Part shown: piece after piece, positions 37,663 to 46,013 of the stretch
Numbering within the stretch: position 1 is the stretch's first letter
Layout of the letters: each line of letters begins with the position of its first letter
Source: Nocardioides ganghwensis
Lineage (GTDB): Bacteria > Actinomycetota > Actinomycetes > Propionibacteriales > Nocardioidaceae
Length of the DNA: 64,000 nucleotides
Direction of reading: 5' to 3'
Assembly (NCBI RefSeq): GCF_014779655.1
Contig: NZ_JACXYX010000005.1
Span: forward strand, 124,001-188,000
Made by a program: the position numbers and the translations under genes
Notes under the pieces: generated by a model
Told to the model about the DNA's origin: nothing
Database searches by the model: none
Seen by the model: only the letters and a program-made list of their open reading frames with translations

Positions 37663-38867
37663 GACGACACCCGGTCGGCGCACTCCCGCGACCACGCGAG
37701 CAGCGCGTCCCACTGCTGGGCGAGGCGGTGCTCCTCCGAGCCCATCGGCGACTTGAAGAAGAAGCCGAGGGCCGCCAGCGGTCCGGTCTCGCCAGCGGCC
37801 GCGGCGCGGCCGGTGAGCCGGGCGAGGTCGAGGACGAGCGGCGCGGCGAGCGTCGAGTCGCAGCCCTCCCAGGTGAACTGCATGGTCATCCGGGTGCCGA
37901 GGAAGCCGTCGAAGCGCACGTGGTCCCACGCGGTCTTCCAGTCGCCGAGGTCCTCGACGTAGTCGATGTGCATCGGCCCGGGGACCTCGTGCCCGAGCAT
38001 CGACTCCAGGCCGGAGCGCTTGGTGCCGGTCTTGCTCGCCCGGGCCGCGGGGTCCGACAGGGTCGATCCGTCGCCGCCGCCGAGCAGGTTGATCGAGGTC
38101 CACGAGCGCACGGCGAGCGACCGGGTGGAGAACATCGGGGCGAGCGCCGACTTCACGAGCGTCTCGCCGGTCTTGCCGTCGCCGCCGGCGTAGGGCAGCC
38201 CCCGCTCCGCGGCGAGCTCGAGCAGGGCGGGGACGTCGATGCCGGGGCTCGGCGTGAACGCGACGTACGGCGCGCCCGCGAGCAGTGCGGCGCAGGCGTA
38301 GGTCGAGCTGGGGGCGAGGGGCGCGCGGCCCGCTGCCCAGGCTGCCTGGAGGTCGGCCCAGGTGACGGCGTCGGCGCCCGCGTCGTGCGGCGCCTCGGTG
38401 CTGGAGACGTCGATGACGACCACGCGGTCGACGCCCGCGGCGAAGGCGCGGATGTCGTCGGCCAGCTGCTCGACGATGGCGCGCTGGTCGGCGGCCTCGC
38501 CACCGCGTACGCCCGGGCGCAGCCGCGCCTCGGTGGCCTCGAGCTCGCCCGCGACCTGGTGGGCGAGGATCGCGGGAACCACGCCGCCCGCGACCAGCCG
38601 CTCTGCCTGCTTGACGAGCGGGACGGTGTCGACGTCGTGGCCGCCGACGACGATGTCGGCCCAAGGCGCGAGGCCGCGCGGGTCGAGGTCGGGGTGGCCG
38701 GTCACGCACCCGGTCTCGTCGGTCAGGCGCGCCGCGAGGGCGCTGAGCCCGATGGTCGCCGTCGTCGCGAGCGAGCCGCGCGCGCCGACGAACCAGACGC
38801 CGAGCGTGCCGGGCGCGGGCGCGGGCGTGTTGCTGGGGGAGTCCGAGGACGTGGAGGGGGAGGCCAC
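37659..38867 (-). CDS. inositol-3-phosphate synthase-like protein
   Basis: 402 residues. The NAD loop VWFVGARGSLATTA is at about 23-36. VVVIDVSSTEAP, FTPSPGIDVPALLEL, GGDGKTGETLVKSALAP and LLGGGDG are the conserved MIPS blocks, including the catalytic Lys region KTGETLVK. It is about 40 residues longer than Mtb Ino1-type core proteins at the N-terminus (Ser/Pro-rich). The GTG at 38867 has TACGTT six bases upstream; a GTG at 38885 is the alternative. It may make an inositol-type cyclitol headgroup for the Ebo metabolite, or fill the EboD (sugar-phosphate cyclase) slot. Confidence 0.78.
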   Translation of the reverse strand: MASPSTSSDSPSNTPAPAPGTLGVWFVGARGSLATTATIGLSALAARLTDETGCVTGHPDLDPRGLAPWADIVVGGHDVDTVPLVKQAERLVAGGVVPAILAHQVAGELEATEARLRPGVRGGEAADQRAIVEQLADDIRAFAAGVDRVVVIDVSSTEAPHDAGADAVTWADLQAAWAAGRAPLAPSSTYACAALLAGAPYVAFTPSPGIDVPALLELAAERGLPYAGGDGKTGETLVKSALAPMFSTRSLAVRSWTSINLLGGGDGSTLSDPAARASKTGTKRSGLESMLGHEVPGPMHIDYVEDLGDWKTAWDHVRFDGFLGTRMTMQFTWEGCDSTLAAPLVLDLARLTGRAAAAGETGPLAALGFFFKSPMGSEEHRLAQQWDALLAWSRECADRVSS

Positions 38868-38945
38868 CGCTCGAACGTAATGCACGTCACAGCCACTTTC
38901 AACGGTGGGGCCATGACTTTTGTGTGGGCGGTGGGCAAAAGTGCG
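38868..38945. promoter_or_regulatory. Ebo operon promoter region
   Basis: A minus-strand TACGTT lies six bases before the GTG at 38867, so the operon's first mRNA is probably leaderless. The 78 bases between the two minus-strand genes are AT-richer than their surroundings (ACTTTTGTGTGGGCGG, GCAAAAGTGCGTCAGAAGTGCG) and contain a GTGCGTC repeat. Confidence 0.4.
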
Positions 38946-39728
38946 TCAGAAGTGCGTCGGGTCCGCCGGGTGGAGCGCGAGCGCCGAACGGGACCGCACG
39001 TGCGCCTCGCAGTGGCGGCTCAGCTCGGCGTACGCCTCGCGCCCCATCAGCTCGACGAGCTCGGCCTCGTGCGTGACCCAGACCGGCTCCACGGCGACGT
39101 GCGCCTCGGTGTTGCCCGAGCAGTACCAGTCGAGGTCGTGGCCGCCGGGACCCCAGCCGCGGCGGTCGTACTCGCCGATGGAGACCTCGGTGTAGGACGT
39201 GCCGTCCTGTCGCTCGACCGAGCGGAACTGGCGCCGGATCGGCAGCTGCCAGCAGACGTCGGGCTTGGTCTCGAGCGGGTTGCGCCCCTGCCGCAGCGCG
39301 AGCCCGTGCAGCGCGCAGCCCGCGCCCACGTGGCCGTCGGCGTTGGTGAAGTCGGTGCGGTTGTGGAACACGCACGCCTGCTGGCCGTCGAGCTCCACGG
39401 CGAGCGTCTTGCGCTCGCCGTCCTCGTCGGTCTCGACCCAGTCGGACTTCTTCACGGCGCGTCCGGGGTGGAGCTGCCAGTCCTCCGGCGTCAGCTGGGC
39501 GACGAAGCCCGCGACGCGCTTCTCGTCGTCCTTGTCGGCGAAGTGCGCGCCGAGCGTGCAGCAACCCACGTCGGGGGCGTCGGCGTAGATCCCGGCGCAG
39601 CCCTGGCCGAAGATGCACATGTAGGCGGACGTGAGCCAGGTCAGGTCGCAGCGGAAGACCTGGGCCTCGTCGGCCGGATCGACGAACTCGACGAACGCGC
39701 GGGGGAACACCAGGTCGACTTCGGGCAC
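38946..39728 (-). CDS. cysteine-rich YkgJ/DUF3109-like protein, unknown function
   Basis: 260 residues with 11 cysteines, among them the cluster [12 protein letters not shown] followed by [10 protein letters not shown], and later GCALHG, DVCWQLP, DWYCSG and SRHCEAH. This resembles YkgJ-type or DUF3109 families thought to bind zinc or an iron-sulfur cluster, but I am unsure. GTG start at 39728 has TAGGCT six bases upstream on the minus strand. It is divergent from the exopolyphosphatase-like gene. Confidence 0.6.
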   Translation of the reverse strand: MPEVDLVFPRAFVEFVDPADEAQVFRCDLTWLTSAYMCIFGQGCAGIYADAPDVGCCTLGAHFADKDDEKRVAGFVAQLTPEDWQLHPGRAVKKSDWVETDEDGERKTLAVELDGQQACVFHNRTDFTNADGHVGAGCALHGLALRQGRNPLETKPDVCWQLPIRRQFRSVERQDGTSYTEVSIGEYDRRGWGPGGHDLDWYCSGNTEAHVAVEPVWVTHEAELVELMGREAYAELSRHCEAHVRSRSALALHPADPTHF

Positions 39729-39734
39729 TCCCAG

Positions 39735-39754
39735 AGCCTAGTAGTTTGGGCATC
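39735..39754. promoter_or_regulatory. divergent leaderless promoters
   Basis: A minus-strand TAGGCT (39740-39735) serves the GTG at 39728, and a plus-strand TAGTTT (39742-39747) serves the ATG at 39755 seven bases later. The two hexamers are one base apart, so their polymerases must compete. Confidence 0.5.
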
Positions 39755-40699
39755 ATGCGCCTGGGCGTCCTCGACATCGGATCCAACACCGGTCACCTGC
39801 TGGTGGTGGACGCGCACGGCGGCGCCGCCCCGTTGCCGGCGTCCTCGCACAAGCAGCCCCTGCGCCTGGCCGAGCACCTCGACGACGAGGGTGCGGTCAC
39901 GCCGAAGGGCATCGAGGCGCTCACCGACTTCTGCGCCTCGGCGACGAGGATCGCCGAGGACAAGGGCTGCGAGGAGATGCTCGGCTTCGCGACCTCGGCC
40001 GTGCGCGACGCCGTGAACTCCTACGAGGTGCTCGCCCACGTGGCGGAGCACAGTGGCGTCACGCTGGAGGTGCTGTCGGGCGAGGACGAGGCGCGGCTGA
40101 CCTTCCTGGCCGTACGCCGCTGGTTCGGGTGGTCGGCCGGCCGGCTGGCCGTGTTCGACATCGGCGGCGGCTCGCTCGAGATCGCCGGCGGCACCGACGA
40201 GGCCCCCGACGTCGCGTGGTCGCTCCCCCTGGGCGCGGCCCGGATGGCGCGGGCCTGGTTCGGAGGCGGCACCCCGTCGGAGGAGGCGGTCCGCGACCTG
40301 CGACGTCAGGTCCGCGCCGACATCGCCCGTGACGCCGGGCACCTGCTGCGTCCCGGCGCACCGGACCGGGCCGCGGCCACGTCCAAGACGTTCCGCTCGC
40401 TGGCGCGCATCTGCGGTGCCGCACCCAGCGGCGACGGCCCCCTCGTGCCGCGCGCCTTGGAGCTCGAGACGCTGTCGGCCTGGATCCCCAAGCTGATGGC
40501 CATGTCGCCCGAGGAGCTCGCCGACCTGCCGGGCGTGTCGCCGAGCCGTACGCACCAGATCGTCCCCGGCGCTCTCGTCGCGGAGGCCTGCATGGACATC
40601 TTCGAGCTGTCCGAGCTCGAGATCTGCCCGTGGGCCCTGCGCGAGGGCGTGATCCTCGAGCGCCTCGACCAGATCTCCGTCGTCACCAGGCAGCGTTGA
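39755..40699 (+). CDS. Ppx/GppA phosphatase-family protein
   Basis: 314 residues of the ASKHA fold: [14 protein letters not shown] (phosphate-1) and [13 protein letters not shown] (phosphate-2), LPLGAARM. It hydrolyses polyphosphate or pppGpp in homologues. The short form, without a C-terminal HD domain, matches the Mtb Rv0496-type. The ATG is picked over a TTG nine bases upstream because TAGTTT lies exactly seven bases before it. A TIM barrel gene follows two bases after the stop. Confidence 0.85.
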   Translation: MRLGVLDIGSNTGHLLVVDAHGGAAPLPASSHKQPLRLAEHLDDEGAVTPKGIEALTDFCASATRIAEDKGCEEMLGFATSAVRDAVNSYEVLAHVAEHSGVTLEVLSGEDEARLTFLAVRRWFGWSAGRLAVFDIGGGSLEIAGGTDEAPDVAWSLPLGAARMARAWFGGGTPSEEAVRDLRRQVRADIARDAGHLLRPGAPDRAAATSKTFRSLARICGAAPSGDGPLVPRALELETLSAWIPKLMAMSPEELADLPGVSPSRTHQIVPGALVAEACMDIFELSELEICPWALREGVILERLDQISVVTRQR

Positions 40700-40701
40700 C
40701 G

Positions 40702-41496
40702 ATGGCCGCCCCGCTCATCGGCCTCTCGTCCGCCTCGGTCTACCCCGAGTCGACGGCGCACGCCTTCGGCTGGGCGGCGCAGCTGGGCTACGACGCGGTC
40801 GAGGTGATGGTCGGCATCGACGCGCTCAGCCAGCAGGTCGACGCCGTCAAGAAGCTCAGCGAGCACCACCAGGTGCCGATCTGCGCGGTCCACGCGCCGT
40901 GCCTGCTCTTCACCCAGCGGGTCTGGGGCACCGACCCCTGGGGCAAGCTGGAGCGGTCGGCCGAGATGGCCGAGGCGGTCGGCGCCGACGTCGTGGTGGT
41001 CCACCCGCCGTTCCGCTGGCAGAAGGACTACGCCGCCGGGTTCGTCGAGGGCATCGCCTCGCTCGAGGCCCGCACCGGCATCGCCTTCGCGGTCGAGAAC
41101 ATGTACCCGTGGCGGGCGTCCTCGCGGCGCGGGATGGAGATGTACCTCCCCGGCTGGGACCCCAGCTCGCAGGACTACGCCAACACCACCATCGACCTCT
41201 CCCACGCCGCCATCGCACGCAGCGACGTCATCGCGATGGCCGAGCGGATGGGCGAGAGCCTGCGCCACATCCACCTCACCGACGGCACCGGGTCGGCCAA
41301 GGACGAGCACCTCGTGCCGGGGCGTGGCGTGATGCAGGCCGACGCGTTCCTGCGCCACCTCGCGGGCACCGGCTTCTCGGGCCACGTCGTGCTCGAGATC
41401 AACACCCGCCGGGCCGCCGACCGCGCCGAGCGCGAGGCCGACCTCGCCGAGTCGCTCGAGTTCGCCCGGGCGCACCTGGGAGTGACCACCCCGTGA
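40702..41496 (+). CDS. sugar phosphate isomerase/epimerase family protein (TIM barrel)
   Basis: 264 residues. [29 protein letters not shown] is the start of an AP_endonuc_2/xylose isomerase-like barrel. [39 protein letters not shown] and HIHLTDGTG give the metal-binding Glu/His/Asp set. It corresponds to the Rv0498-type protein next to ppx in mycobacteria, so it belongs to the conserved block rather than to the Ebo operon, although the fold is shared. Substrate unknown. Confidence 0.78.
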   Translation: MAAPLIGLSSASVYPESTAHAFGWAAQLGYDAVEVMVGIDALSQQVDAVKKLSEHHQVPICAVHAPCLLFTQRVWGTDPWGKLERSAEMAEAVGADVVVVHPPFRWQKDYAAGFVEGIASLEARTGIAFAVENMYPWRASSRRGMEMYLPGWDPSSQDYANTTIDLSHAAIARSDVIAMAERMGESLRHIHLTDGTGSAKDEHLVPGRGVMQADAFLRHLAGTGFSGHVVLEINTRRAADRAEREADLAESLEFARAHLGVTTP

Positions 41497-41503
41497 GCCG
41501 TCC

Positions 41504-42097
41504 GTGACGGCGCGCACGTCCCGAGGCCGTCGCCCGGGCGCGCCGGACACCCGCGCCGAGGTCCTCGCCGCCGCACGTGCGTCCTTCGCCGGCAAGGGCT
41601 TCCGCGGCACGACGATCCGCGCCGTCGCGGCCTCCGCCGGCGTCGACCCGGCCCTGGTGCACCACTACTTCGGCACCAAGGACGACCTCTTCCTCGCCGC
41701 GCTGGAGATGCCGGTCGACCCGCGCCAGCTGCTCGTACCGGTCATCGCCCAGGGGTCGGACGGCGCGGGGGAGCGCCTGGTCCGCACGCTGCTCTCGGTC
41801 TGGGACGACCCGGAGCACCAGGTGCGGCTGCTGGCCGTGGCGCGATCGGTGCTCAGCGAGGACGGCGCGACCCTGCTCAAGGACGGGTTCATCCCGGTCG
41901 TCGTCGGGCCGGCCCTCGCCCAGCTCGTCACGGACCGGCCCGACGTACGGGTCCCGCTCGTGGCCAGCCAGGTCGTCGGGCTCATCGTCACCCGCTACCT
42001 CATCGCCCTGCCCCCGATGGCCGACATGCCCGCCGAGGACGTGGTCGGGCGGGTCGGTCCGGTGATCCAGCACTACCTGACCGGCGACCTCCCCTGA
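41504..42097 (+). CDS. TetR-family transcriptional regulator
   Basis: 197 residues. Helix-turn-helix TTIRAVAASAGVDPALVHHYFGTKDDLF at about 33-60, then a ligand domain. GTG start at 41504, seven bases after the preceding stop. It lies 138 bases upstream of an ABC-2 exporter, the usual layout of a drug or metabolite-efflux repressor and its target. A palindrome-rich stretch (GCCCGC...GCGGGC) just after its stop could be an operator or terminator. Confidence 0.85.
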   Translation: MTARTSRGRRPGAPDTRAEVLAAARASFAGKGFRGTTIRAVAASAGVDPALVHHYFGTKDDLFLAALEMPVDPRQLLVPVIAQGSDGAGERLVRTLLSVWDDPEHQVRLLAVARSVLSEDGATLLKDGFIPVVVGPALAQLVTDRPDVRVPLVASQVVGLIVTRYLIALPPMADMPAEDVVGRVGPVIQHYLTGDLP

Positions 42098-42199
42098 CGT
42101 ACGCCCGCCGCTCGCCCGAGCGGGCACAGGGACTCCGCGGAGCGGTGAGCGAGACATGTCCTGGGAGCTGAGCACCTGCGTCACGCACCGCTCGAGGGG

Positions 42200-42235
42200 T
42201 TGACGCCGCCTGCCTCCGCGCGCACAATTCAACAC
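42200..42235 (+). promoter_or_regulatory. sigma-70 type promoter of the ABC-2 exporter
   Basis: TTGACG (42200-42205), 17 bases, CACAAT (42223-42228): the only near-classical -35/-10 pair I found in the window. The ATG at 42236 begins seven bases after the -10, so the mRNA leader is very short. The region is a natural site for TetR repression. Confidence 0.6.
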
Positions 42236-42955
42236 ATGATGAAAAACGTCATCGAGGTGCGCGACCTGGTCGTCGTACGCGGCTCCCGCGAGGTCCTGCC
42301 CGGCATCTCGCTGGACATCGGGGCCGGGGTCGCCGGGCTGCTCGGGCCGAGCGGGTGCGGCAAGACCACGCTGATGCGCTGCCTGGTGGGCGCGCAGCGG
42401 GTGAGGTCCGGGACGGTCGAGGTGCTCGGCGAGCCCGCCGGGAGCCCGCCCCTGCGGACCCGGGTCGGGTACGTCACCCAGGCAGCCAGCGTCTACGACG
42501 ACCTGACGGTGGCCGAGAACCTCGCGTTCTTCGCCCGCGTCCTCGGCGTCGACCCGGGCCAGGTCGACGAGGCCGTCGCGGCGGTCGGGCTGGACGACCA
42601 CCGCTCGCAGGTCGTGGGCAGCCTCTCGGGCGGCCAGCGCAGCCGGGTCAGCCTCGCGGTGGCGCTGCTCGGTACGCCTGACGTGCTGGTGCTCGACGAG
42701 CCGACGGTCGGCCTCGACCCGGTGCTGCGCCGCGACCTGTGGGAGCTGTTCCACCGGATCGCCGAGGGCGGAGCCGCCGTGCTCGTGTCGAGCCACGTCA
42801 TGGACGAGGCCGAGCGCAGCGACCGGCTGCTGCTCATGCGCGAGGGGCGGATCATCGCCGACGGGTCGCCGGAGCAGATCCGCGAGCGGACGGGTGCGAG
42901 GGACATCGAGCAGGCCTTCCTCCGCCTCGTCGAGGGACAGGAGGAGGTCGCATGA
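42236..42955 (+). CDS. ABC-2 type exporter ATP-binding protein
   Basis: 239 residues. Walker A GPSGCGKTT, Q-loop TQAASVYDDLTVAEN, signature LSGGQRSRVSLAVALL and Walker B VLVLDEPTVGLD, with the exporter-type SSHVMDEAERSD. Start is MMKNVIEV; a second ATG three bases later is possible. Its stop overlaps a 23-codon ORF (42952-43023), which in turn overlaps the permease start. Substrate unknown; the TetR gene upstream suggests efflux. Confidence 0.88.
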   Translation: MMKNVIEVRDLVVVRGSREVLPGISLDIGAGVAGLLGPSGCGKTTLMRCLVGAQRVRSGTVEVLGEPAGSPPLRTRVGYVTQAASVYDDLTVAENLAFFARVLGVDPGQVDEAVAAVGLDDHRSQVVGSLSGGQRSRVSLAVALLGTPDVLVLDEPTVGLDPVLRRDLWELFHRIAEGGAAVLVSSHVMDEAERSDRLLLMREGRIIADGSPEQIRERTGARDIEQAFLRLVEGQEEVA

Positions 42956-43023
42956 AAGCACCCCACGGCCTTCCTCTCCTCCGCTGCGCTCCTCCGAGCA
43001 ACGCCGCAGGGACCCCGCAATGA
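42952..43023 (+). CDS. 23-codon translationally coupled micro-ORF
   Basis: The ATG (42952-42954) overlaps the ATPase stop in ATGA, four bases after a strong GAGGAGG ribosome site, and the TGA (43021-43023) overlaps the permease ATG at 43020. The product is MKAPHGLPLLRCAPPSNAAG plus three residues, with no known family. It may serve only to carry ribosomes from one gene to the next, or it may be a small peptide. The Arg/Cys/Pro codons resemble a REP-like CCTCCGCTGCGCTCC sequence, so it may have arisen from an intergenic insertion. Confidence 0.45.
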   Translation: MKAPHGLPLLRCAPPSNAAGTPQ

Positions 43024-43757
43024 ACGCGCGCATCACGCTCGCCGTCGCGGGCCGCGTGCTGCGGCAGGTCCGCCGTGACCACCGCACCCTGGCCATGCTC
43101 CTGGTGGTGCCCTGCGCGCTGATCAGCCTGCTGTGGTGGATGTTCGAGGACCTCGACCCCGACCTGTTCGACCGCTTCGGTCCCGGCCTGCTCGCGATGT
43201 TCCCCTTCATCGTCATGTTCCTCGTGACGAGCGTGACGACCCTGCGCGAACGCTCGTCCGGCACGCTCGAGCGGCTGCTCACGATGCCGCTCGGGAAGCT
43301 CGACTTCCTCCTCGGCTACGCCCTCGCCTTCGGCCTGCTCGCCGCGGTCCAGTCGGCGCTGGCCGTGGCCGTCAGCGTGGGTCTGCTCGGCCTCGAGGTG
43401 CAGGGTCCGGTCTGGCTGCTCGGCGTGGTCGCCGTCGCCGACGCCGTCCTCGGCACCGCGCTGGGCCTGCTGGTCAGCGCCTTCGCGACCACCGAGTTCC
43501 AGGCGGTGCAGTTCATGCCGGCCTTCGTGCTGCCGCAGATCCTGCTGTGCGGGCTCTTCGTCCCGCGCGAGGCGATGCCGGGGGTGCTCGAGGCGATCAG
43601 CGACGTGCTGCCCCTGTCGTACGCCGTCGACGCGATGCAGGTGCTCGTCGGCGCTGCCGACACGGGGGAGGTGTGGCGCGACGTCACGGTCGTGGCGTGC
43701 TTCGCGGTCGCAGCACTGGCGCTGGGTGCCGCCACCCTCAGGCGCCGGACGCCCTGA
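43020..43757 (+). CDS. ABC-2 type exporter permease
   Basis: 245 residues, six membrane helices with the ABC-2 pattern: a first helix at LAMLLVVPCALISLLWWMF, FPFIVMFLVTSVTTLRERSSGTLERLLTMPLGK (coupling helix), and a C-terminal YAVDAMQVLVGA. ATG at 43020 with AGGGA eight bases upstream, overlapping the micro-ORF stop. It forms the membrane half of the exporter. Its 3' end overlaps the convergent 43738 gene by 20 bases. Confidence 0.85.
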   Translation: MNARITLAVAGRVLRQVRRDHRTLAMLLVVPCALISLLWWMFEDLDPDLFDRFGPGLLAMFPFIVMFLVTSVTTLRERSSGTLERLLTMPLGKLDFLLGYALAFGLLAAVQSALAVAVSVGLLGLEVQGPVWLLGVVAVADAVLGTALGLLVSAFATTEFQAVQFMPAFVLPQILLCGLFVPREAMPGVLEAISDVLPLSYAVDAMQVLVGAADTGEVWRDVTVVACFAVAALALGAATLRRRTP

Positions 43758-44118
43758 CCCGGGCGAACAGCCAGGCGCCGACGGCGAACAGCCCGGCGTA
43801 CATCGCGGTCAGCATGACGACGTCGGGGACGGAGGCCGCCACGTCGTCGGTGGCGACCAGGCCGATGGCCACGGCGCCCGCGACCACGGTGGTGGCCGCC
43901 GCCGCGCCGGAGGCGTACGCCATCCCCTGCGGGCGGAAGCGCGTCGCGAGCGCGACCACGAGCAGGACAGCCGGTGCCGCGAGGTAGACCCAGTCACGGT
44001 CGCCGTCGCCGACGATGCCGAGGGCACCGATGCCGAGGAGGAGGAAGAGAACCGTGCCGACGGACACGGCCATGGCGATCGCGTAGCGCGCGGTGCGCGA
44101 GGAGGGGCTGGACGGCAT
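43738..44118 (-). CDS. four-helix membrane protein, unknown function
   Basis: 126 residues with four predicted membrane helices and an acidic loop (GDGDRDW) after the first. It is convergent with the exporter permease (20-base overlap) and divergent from the proline dehydrogenase gene. No family recognised. The start at 44118 is the first ATG. Confidence 0.55.
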   Translation of the reverse strand: MPSSPSSRTARYAIAMAVSVGTVLFLLLGIGALGIVGDGDRDWVYLAAPAVLLVVALATRFRPQGMAYASGAAAATTVVAGAVAIGLVATDDVAASVPDVVMLTAMYAGLFAVGAWLFARVRASGA

Positions 44119-44201
44119 GCAGACGACGGTAGGCCCGCTCCCCTCCGGAAGGGGTGGAGGAGGTGTGAAGGTTCGGTGCGGATCGGCGTAGCCTTCGGGC
44201 C

Positions 44202-45137
44202 ATGTCGTTGCTCCGCCAGCCGATCCTGCTCCTCGCCCGCAGCCAGGGGGTGAAGCGGCTGGTCTCCACGATGCCCGTCTCGAGCGGCATCGTCACCGGC
44301 TACGTCCCCGGTGAGACCACGGAGACCGCCGTCGCGGCGACGCAGGGACTGGTCGACGACGGGCTGCGCGTGACGCTGGACTACCTCGGCGAGGACACCA
44401 CCGACGTCGCCCAGGCCGAGGCGACCGTCGCCGCCTACAAGGAGCTGCTCGCCGAGCTCGCCGCCAGGGGCCTCGCCCCGCACGCCGAGGTGTCGGTCAA
44501 GCTCAGCGCCATCGGGCAGTCGCTCCCCGACAACGGCCACAAGGTCGCGCTGGAGAACGCCCGCGACATCTGCCGCGCCGCCCGCAACGCCGGCACCACG
44601 GTGACCCTCGACATGGAGGACCACACCACCACCGACTCGACGCTGACGATCCTGCGCGAGCTGCGCAAGGACTTCCCCGAGACGGGCGCCGTGCTCCAGG
44701 CGATGCTGCACCGCACCGAGGCCGACTGCCGCGCGCTCGCCTACGAGGGCTCCCGCGTCCGGCTCTGCAAGGGCGCCTACATGGAGCCCGCGGACGTCGC
44801 CTTCCAGGACCGGCTCGACGTCGACAAGGCCTACGTACGCTGCCTCAAGGTGCTGCTCGGCGGGCAGGGCTACCCCATGGTCGCCACCCACGACCCGCGG
44901 ATGGTCCAGATCGCCTCATCCCTCGCCAGCCGGTTCGGCCGCCGCCCGGGGACCTACGAGTTCCAGATGCTCTACGGCATCCGGCCCGAGGAGCAGAAGC
45001 GCCTCGCCGCGGCCGGCGAGTCGGTGCGGGTCTACATCCCCTACGGCACCGAGTGGTACGGCTACCTCATGCGCCGCCTGGCCGAGAAGCCCCAGAACCT
45101 GGCGTTCTTCGTACGCTCCCTCGTCTCCAAGAAGTGA
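44202..45137 (+). CDS. proline dehydrogenase (monofunctional)
   Basis: FAD enzyme oxidising proline to pyrroline-5-carboxylate. 311 residues of the (beta-alpha)8 PRODH fold: VRLCKGAYMEPADVAF, YEFQMLYGI, and VRVYIPYGTEWYGYLMRRLAEKPQN with the proline-binding Arg pair. It is not fused to a P5C dehydrogenase. ATG seven bases after TAGCCT (44189-44194). Next gene is proC, the reverse reaction. Confidence 0.92.
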   Translation: MSLLRQPILLLARSQGVKRLVSTMPVSSGIVTGYVPGETTETAVAATQGLVDDGLRVTLDYLGEDTTDVAQAEATVAAYKELLAELAARGLAPHAEVSVKLSAIGQSLPDNGHKVALENARDICRAARNAGTTVTLDMEDHTTTDSTLTILRELRKDFPETGAVLQAMLHRTEADCRALAYEGSRVRLCKGAYMEPADVAFQDRLDVDKAYVRCLKVLLGGQGYPMVATHDPRMVQIASSLASRFGRRPGTYEFQMLYGIRPEEQKRLAAAGESVRVYIPYGTEWYGYLMRRLAEKPQNLAFFVRSLVSKK

Positions 45138-45183
45138 GACCACAGCGTCTGCGACGAAGGAGCAGGCGCAGTAGGTTGGCGTC

Positions 45184-45984
45184 ATGACTACAGCCATCAT
45201 CGGCGCCGGCGTGATGGGGGAGACCCTGCTCTCCGGGCTGGTGCGCGCCGGGCGCCGGGTCGACCAGCTGATGGTCGGCGAGAAGCGTGCCGAGCGGGCC
45301 CGCGAGCTCGAGGAGCGCTACGGCGTCGCCGTGGTCTCCAACCGCGAGGCGGCCGCGAAGGCCGACACGGTCGCGCTCGTCGTCAAGCCGCAGGACATGG
45401 GCGACGTGCTCGACGAGATCGCGCCCGACCTGCGAGCCGGGCAGCTCGTCGTGTCGCTGGCCGCCGGCATCACCACCGCCTTCATCGAGTCGCGGGTGCC
45501 CGAGGGCGTCGCCGTCGTACGGGTCATGCCCAACACGCCGGCGCTCGTCGACGAGGGCATGGCGGCCATCTCGCCGGGCCAGCACTGCGACGAGGCCCAC
45601 CTCGCCGAGGTCGAGTCGCTGATGGCCTCCACCGGCAAGGTCCTCCGCATCCCCGAGAAGCAGATGGACGCGGTCACCGCGATCTCCGGGTCCGGCCCGG
45701 CCTACATCTTCTTCGTCGTCGAGTCGATGATCGAGGCGGGCGTCCACCTCGGGCTGCCGCGCGCCACGGCGACCGAGCTCGTCGTGCAGACCCTCGTCGG
45801 GTCCGCTGCGATGCTGCGTGAGACCGGCACCCACCCCGTCGTGCTCCGCGAGCAGGTCACCTCGCCCAGCGGTACGACCGCCTCCGCCCTGCGCGAGCTC
45901 GAGATCCACCGGGTCCGCGCGGCGTTCCTGGCGGCGATGGAGGCAGCGCGCAACCGGTCCCGCGAGCTGGCCGAGGGCAGCTGA
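45184..45984 (+). CDS. proC: pyrroline-5-carboxylate reductase
   Basis: Last step of proline synthesis, with NADPH. 266 residues. AIIGAGVMGETLLSGLV is the dinucleotide loop, VRVMPNTPALVDEG and AISGSGPAYIFF bind substrate, and SPSGTTASALRELE closes the dimer site. ATG at 45184, six bases after TAGGTT (45172-45177). A GAAGGAG nearby is too far upstream to serve as its ribosome site. Confidence 0.95.
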   Translation: MTTAIIGAGVMGETLLSGLVRAGRRVDQLMVGEKRAERARELEERYGVAVVSNREAAAKADTVALVVKPQDMGDVLDEIAPDLRAGQLVVSLAAGITTAFIESRVPEGVAVVRVMPNTPALVDEGMAAISPGQHCDEAHLAEVESLMASTGKVLRIPEKQMDAVTAISGSGPAYIFFVVESMIEAGVHLGLPRATATELVVQTLVGSAAMLRETGTHPVVLREQVTSPSGTTASALRELEIHRVRAAFLAAMEAARNRSRELAEGS

Positions 45985-46013
45985 CCGGACCGGGTGGGAG
46001 TAACGTCCGCCAC

